Shown piece after piece: positions 60,477 through 64,000 of a stretch of DNA of 64,000 bases (positions are counted from its first letter, which is position 1; each line of letters begins with the position of its first letter). The notes beneath the pieces are model-generated. The model ran no database searches. It saw only the letters and a program-made list of their open reading frames with translations, and was not told where the DNA came from. The position numbers were made by a program, and so were the translations under genes. Source of the stretch: Advenella kashmirensis WT001 (lineage in GTDB: Bacteria; Pseudomonadota; Gammaproteobacteria; Burkholderiales; Burkholderiaceae_B); contig NC_017964.1 in the NCBI RefSeq assembly GCF_000219915.2, positions 4,092,001 through 4,156,000 of the forward strand, given 5' to 3'.

Positions 60477-60735
60477 AATAATTTCCTTTGAATCTAGGTT
60501 AAAGACAGCTTATGCCGTCTGTTTGACCGGTTCTTCTATCCTGCTATGACGGCTGTCATAACTGGCGGTCCGGTTGGTATAAGAACAGAATCGGGTGACC
60601 ATATTTGAAATATGATAAGCCTGAAACCATCCGGTTCTTTTGGCCCCTTGCGGGAACCAGCAATTTTACAGCAAATATGAGCCTGGGCTCATGCAGGCAG
60701 CAGGTTTTGAGGCCTGCAGCCAACAAGATTGCACC

Positions 60736-61719
60736 TTAAGGACGCTCAAGACCCAGTGGCGGCCAGCTTTCCAGCTTCATGCCCAGGGTCAGGCCACGTG
60801 CAGCCAGTACTTCTTTGATTTCATTCAAAGATTTACGGCCCAGGTTAGGTGTTTTGAGCAGCTCGTTTTCAGTACGCTGGATCAGATCACCAATGTAATA
60901 GATGTTTTCTGCTTTGAGGCAGTTGGCCGAACGAACGGTCAGTTCGAGATCGTCAACAGGACGCAACAGCACAGGATCAATTTGCGGTACGCCGCGGACC
61001 GGTGTTTCGAATGTATCGCTGGCGCCTTCCAGGGCTGCGAATACGGAAATCTGGTCCATCAGGATACGGGCAGACTGACGCACGGCTTCTTCAGGAGAAA
61101 TCACGCCGTTTGTTTCGATATCCAGAATCAGCTTGTCCAGGTCGGTACGCTGTTCAACACGGGCGCTTTCGACAGCATAGCTGACGCGGCGAACGGGGCT
61201 GAACGAGGAGTCCATCTGGATACGGCCGATGGTGTGCGAACGCTCGTCGGTGAGTGCGCGCATATTGCCGGCAACATAACCACGGCCCTGCTCGATCTTG
61301 ATTTGCATCTCGAGCTTGCCGTTTTCTGTCAGCGTCGCAATCACGTGATTCGGATTGATAATTTCTACGTCGTGAGGCAGATCGATATCGCTGGCCAGGA
61401 CCGGGCCGGAGCCAGATTTGCGCAGCGTAACGGTCACTTCTTCACGGTTGTTCAGTTTGAATACAATGCCCTTCAGGTTCAGAACGATGTCAACGACATC
61501 TTCACGCACGCCTGTCAGCGTAGAGTACTCATGAACCACACCTGTGATCTGCACTTCAGTAGGCGCAAAACCTGTCATGGAAGACAGCAGAATGCGACGC
61601 AGCGCGTTGCCCAGCGTGTGGCCATAACCACGTTCAAACGGTTCCATTACCACTTTGGCGTGGTTTTCGGTAACCGGTGTGACTTCAATGGAACGGGGTT
61701 TCAAAAAACCTTGAGACAT
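60736..61719 (-). CDS. rpoA: DNA-directed RNA polymerase subunit alpha
   Basis: 327 residues. The N-terminal assembly domain contains [32 protein letters not shown] and [35 protein letters not shown]. The C-terminal domain ([60 protein letters not shown]) binds UP elements and activators. It lies between rpsD (132 bp upstream) and rplQ. Confidence 0.98.
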   Translation of the reverse strand: MSQGFLKPRSIEVTPVTENHAKVVMEPFERGYGHTLGNALRRILLSSMTGFAPTEVQITGVVHEYSTLTGVREDVVDIVLNLKGIVFKLNNREEVTVTLRKSGSGPVLASDIDLPHDVEIINPNHVIATLTENGKLEMQIKIEQGRGYVAGNMRALTDERSHTIGRIQMDSSFSPVRRVSYAVESARVEQRTDLDKLILDIETNGVISPEEAVRQSARILMDQISVFAALEGASDTFETPVRGVPQIDPVLLRPVDDLELTVRSANCLKAENIYYIGDLIQRTENELLKTPNLGRKSLNEIKEVLAARGLTLGMKLESWPPLGLERP

Positions 61720-61810
61720 AACTCTGTGTCCTTTTCAATACCCTCGGCTCGTTACACCGATAAGGCTGATGGATAAGATAAATACAACCTGGAAAAACTT
61801 GAAATTGCAA

Positions 61811-61841
61811 AAAACAGGAAACCATATTGGTTCCCTGTTTT
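61811..61841 (-). terminator. Terminator-like hairpin between rpsD and rpoA
   Basis: Stem AAAACAGGAAACC / GGTTCCCTGTTTT (one mismatch), 5-base loop, followed on the minus strand by a T-run. It lies 11 bp after the rpsD stop, inside the ribosomal operon. It could be an attenuator that lowers rpoA-rplQ transcription, or it may be matched by an rpoA promoter. Confidence 0.7.
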
Positions 61842-61851
61842 CTTTGATGCA

Positions 61852-62475
61852 TTAACGTGAGTACAGCTCGACGATCATGGATTCGTTGATATCACGAGCG
61901 ACATCAGCGCGATCCGGCGCCTGTTTGAAGGTACCAGTCAATTTGCTGGTGTCCACTTCAACCCACTGTGGCAGACCGTTGCCGGATGCCAGATCCATAG
62001 ACTCTTTGATACGAGCCTGTGTTTTGGACTTTTCACGAACAGAAACAACATCACCGCTGCTGACCAGCATTGATGGAATGTCTGCCTTGTGACCGTTCAG
62101 CTCGATTGCACCATGGGCAACCAGTTGACGGGCTTCTGCACGTGTTGAACCGTAACCCATACGGTATACAACGTTGTCCAGACGCGATTCGAGCAACTGA
62201 ATCAGGGTCTCGCCAGTGTTGCCACGGCGACGCTCAGCTTCAGCGAAGTATTTACGGAATTGCTTTTCGAGCACACCGTACATACGTTTCAGTTTTTGCT
62301 TTTCACGCAGTTGCAGGCCGTAGTCGGACGTACGGGCACCAGAGGTGCGGCCGTGCTGACCGGGTTTGGAGTCAAGCTTGCATTTGGAGTCGAGTGAACG
62401 ACGTGCGCTCTTCAGGAACAGATCAATGCCTTCGCGACGCGAAAGTTTGCATTTTGGTCCAGTATATCGTGCCAT
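61852..62475 (-). CDS. rpsD: 30S ribosomal protein S4
   Basis: 207 residues: [76 protein letters not shown], then the S4 RNA-binding domain [35 protein letters not shown]. Binds 16S rRNA and represses its operon in several bacteria. Confidence 0.98.
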   Translation of the reverse strand: MARYTGPKCKLSRREGIDLFLKSARRSLDSKCKLDSKPGQHGRTSGARTSDYGLQLREKQKLKRMYGVLEKQFRKYFAEAERRRGNTGETLIQLLESRLDNVVYRMGYGSTRAEARQLVAHGAIELNGHKADIPSMLVSSGDVVSVREKSKTQARIKESMDLASGNGLPQWVEVDTSKLTGTFKQAPDRADVARDINESMIVELYSR

Positions 62476-62492
62476 TATTTTCCCTTGCTAAA

Positions 62493-62891
62493 TTAAATAC
62501 GACGACGTTTAGGAGGGCGGCAACCGTTATGCGGGACTGGCGTGATGTCTGAGATACTGGAAATCTTGATACCCAGTGCATTCAATGCACGCACTGAAGA
62601 TTCACGACCAGGACCAGGGCCCTTGATGCGTACTTCCAGTGTTTTGATACCATATTCCAATGCTACACGGCCCGCTGACTCGGCTGCAACCTGCGCTGCA
62701 AAAGGCGTCGATTTACGTGAGCCTTTAAAGCCCGCGCCACCCGACGTCGCCCATGACAAGGCATTGCCTTGACGGTCAGTAATTGTGATGATTGTGTTGT
62801 TGAAAGATGCATGAACGTGTGCAATACCGTCCGATACAACCTTTCTAATTTTTTTGCGTGCGCGTGCAGCGCCGCCAGAAGCTTTCGCCAT
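62493..62891 (-). CDS. rpsK: 30S ribosomal protein S11
   Basis: 132 residues: [50 protein letters not shown], then [42 protein letters not shown]. The basic tail and GPGPGRESS motif are diagnostic. 17 bp upstream of rpsD. Confidence 0.98.
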   Translation of the reverse strand: MAKASGGAARARKKIRKVVSDGIAHVHASFNNTIITITDRQGNALSWATSGGAGFKGSRKSTPFAAQVAAESAGRVALEYGIKTLEVRIKGPGPGRESSVRALNALGIKISSISDITPVPHNGCRPPKRRRI

Positions 62892-62903
62892 AATCTACCC
62901 CGA

Positions 62904-63269
62904 TTATTTCTTCAGTGATTGTGCTGAACGACGTGGGCCCTTGCGTGTACGTGCGTTTGTACGTGTGCGCTGACCGCGAACGGGCAGACCACGTTTGTGA
63001 CGCAGACCACGGTAGGTACCCAGGTCAATCAGACGTTTAATCGAAAGTTGTACTTCACGACGCAAATCACCCTCGACTGTGAACTGACCAACCTGTTCAC
63101 GGATTTTCTCGAGTTCTGCATCTGTCAGATCTTTCACTTTCTTGTCAAAGGCCACACCGGCTGTTTCGCAAATTTTGCGAGAGCGAGTGCGTCCGATGCC
63201 AAAAATAGCGGTCAGACCGATTTCAGCATGCTGATGCGGCGGAATGTTAATGCCAGCTATACGGGCCAT
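62904..63269 (-). CDS. rpsM: 30S ribosomal protein S13
   Basis: 121 residues: [39 protein letters not shown], then [46 protein letters not shown]. Contacts the small-subunit head and tRNA. 12 bp before rpsK. Confidence 0.98.
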   Translation of the reverse strand: MARIAGINIPPHQHAEIGLTAIFGIGRTRSRKICETAGVAFDKKVKDLTDAELEKIREQVGQFTVEGDLRREVQLSIKRLIDLGTYRGLRHKRGLPVRGQRTRTNARTRKGPRRSAQSLKK

Positions 63270-63300
63270 GTCTGTTCCTCGTTAAATCGATGCGCCAGGA

Positions 63301-63414
63301 TTAACCCTGACGCTGCTTGTGACGTGGATCTGTACAAATTACTCGTACAACTCCGTGTCGTTTAATGATCTTGCAATTACGGCAGATCTTTTTTACCGAT
63401 GCCATTACCTTCAT
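63301..63414 (-). CDS. rpmJ: 50S ribosomal protein L36
   Basis: 37 residues: [20 protein letters not shown], then a C-terminal part with [13 protein letters not shown]. The four zinc ligands Cys-x2-Cys...Cys-x4-His are kept, so this is the zinc-binding (C+) form. It lies between infA and rpsM. It is shorter than usual open-frame cutoffs and was read directly. Confidence 0.96.
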   Translation of the reverse strand: MKVMASVKKICRNCKIIKRHGVVRVICTDPRHKQRQG

Positions 63415-63439
63415 GGTTGACTCCTAGTTTTGTTTCCGC

Positions 63440-63658
63440 TTATTTGGAGCGGAAGACGATTCTTGCACGTGAAAGGTCATAGGGCGTGAGTTCCACGGTT
63501 ACCTTGTCACCCGGAAGAATCCGAATATAGTGCATTCGCATCTTGCCGGAAATGTGGCCAAGAACCACATGTCCGTTTTCGAGCTTTACACGAAATGTTG
63601 CGTTCGGGAGGTTCTCGACAACCTCACCCTGCATTTGTATGACGTCATCCTTGGCCAT
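63440..63658 (-). CDS. infA: Translation initiation factor IF-1
   Basis: 72 residues, OB-fold: [71 protein letters not shown]. It blocks the ribosomal A site during initiation. It starts 3 bp after the secY stop. Confidence 0.98.
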   Translation of the reverse strand: MAKDDVIQMQGEVVENLPNATFRVKLENGHVVLGHISGKMRMHYIRILPGDKVTVELTPYDLSRARIVFRSK

Positions 63659-63661
63659 GAT

Positions 63662-64000
63662 CTATCTCATAGGTAAGCTCGAACCCTTAAAACTTGTCTT
63701 CTTGAGCAGCGAATCATACTGGTGTGACATCATATAGGCCTGTACCTGCGCCATGAAGTCCATTGTTACCACTACGATAATCAACAGCGAGGTGCCGCCA
63801 AAATAAAACGGTACATTCTGCCACTGCATCCGGAGAAATTCGGGAACCAGACACACCAGCGTGATGTAAATGGCACCGATCAGTGTCAGGCGCATCAAAA
63901 TTTTGTCGATATATTTTGATGTCTGCAGTCCCGGACGGATACCCGGAACAAATGCGCCGCTTTTCTTCAGATTGTCTGCCGTTTCCCGGCTGTTAAATAC
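63662..64000 (-). CDS. secY: Preprotein translocase subunit SecY, C-terminal part (5' end outside window)
   Basis: About 112 residues in frame from the window edge: [55 protein letters not shown], then [35 protein letters not shown]. The [13 protein letters not shown] segment (cytosolic loop C5-C6) and the GTSLLIVVVVxxD helix are diagnostic. The start is beyond position 64000. Confidence 0.95.
   Translation of the reverse strand, partial: VFNSRETADNLKKSGAFVPGIRPGLQTSKYIDKILMRLTLIGAIYITLVCLVPEFLRMQWQNVPFYFGGTSLLIIVVVTMDFMAQVQAYMMSHQYDSLLKKTSFKGSSLPMR

Noticed and set aside
60640..61776. 378-codon plus-strand open frame opposite rpoA
   Set aside because: Mirror of rpoA codon structure, no recognisable domain, no ribosome-binding site.

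Overview
The window looks like chromosomal sequence of a betaproteobacterium of the Alcaligenaceae, with GC in the mid-50s by eye. Several things point there: tandem Bug/TctC solute-binding proteins; the order secY-infA-rpmJ-rpsM-rpsK-rpsD-rpoA-rplQ; the blocks cytochrome c4-resB-ccsB | engB-hemB and mrcA | aroK-aroB-dgt; and cyaY | lptM-lysA. An Advenella-like genome would fit the GC better than Bordetella, but that is inference. I saw no rRNA or tRNA gene, CRISPR array or insertion sequence.

Layout. (1) 1-16.9 kb is accessory catabolism. A probable four-gene operon (luciferase-like monooxygenase, flavin reductase, enoyl-CoA hydratase, NDP-forming acyl-CoA ligase) faces a LysR regulator. It is followed by an SMP-30 lactonase-like gene, three Bug solute-binding proteins, an SDR/AMP-ligase pair with its own LysR gene, and an SDR, OsmC/Ohr, NmrA-like and LysR group. 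(2) 16.9-19 kb holds an ECF41-type sigma factor with a carboxymuconolactone-decarboxylase-like gene and a cupin. (3) 19-28 kb holds small membrane proteins, ssb, an MFS transporter, uvrA, an acyl-CoA synthetase and an atypical receiver/AraC regulator. (4) 28-36 kb is housekeeping: dgt, aroB, aroK, mrcA, cyaY, lptM, lysA. (5) 36.5-40.5 kb is a TauD-like dioxygenase followed by an ABC importer of the sulfonate/taurine type. (6) 40.6-49.9 kb holds cytochrome c maturation (ccsB, resB), cytochrome c4, engB, hemB, galU, rmlC and rmlB. (7) 50-59.8 kb holds a Fic toxin with a VbhA-type antitoxin, a monooxygenase-like small protein, a MOSC protein, an exported DUF1800/DUF1501 pair, a Cas2-fold-like orphan, dsbD, cutA, an MFS transporter and an orphan CopG-type antitoxin. 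(8) 60-64 kb is the end of the spc/alpha ribosomal operon.

A striking property of the sequence is that about 25 frame breaks interrupt otherwise normal genes, including essential or near-universal ones (uvrA, aroB, mrcA, engB, lysA, ccsB, resB, dsbD, rmlB). Twenty-three of them are repaired by adding back exactly one base, and several lie in homopolymer runs. Base-deletion errors in the sequence explain this better than gene decay, so I annotate these genes as single full-length coding regions and give the approximate break positions.

Most genes are read from the minus strand. Where two genes nearly touch (2-20 bp gaps, or ATGA-type overlaps) I treat them as operon partners.
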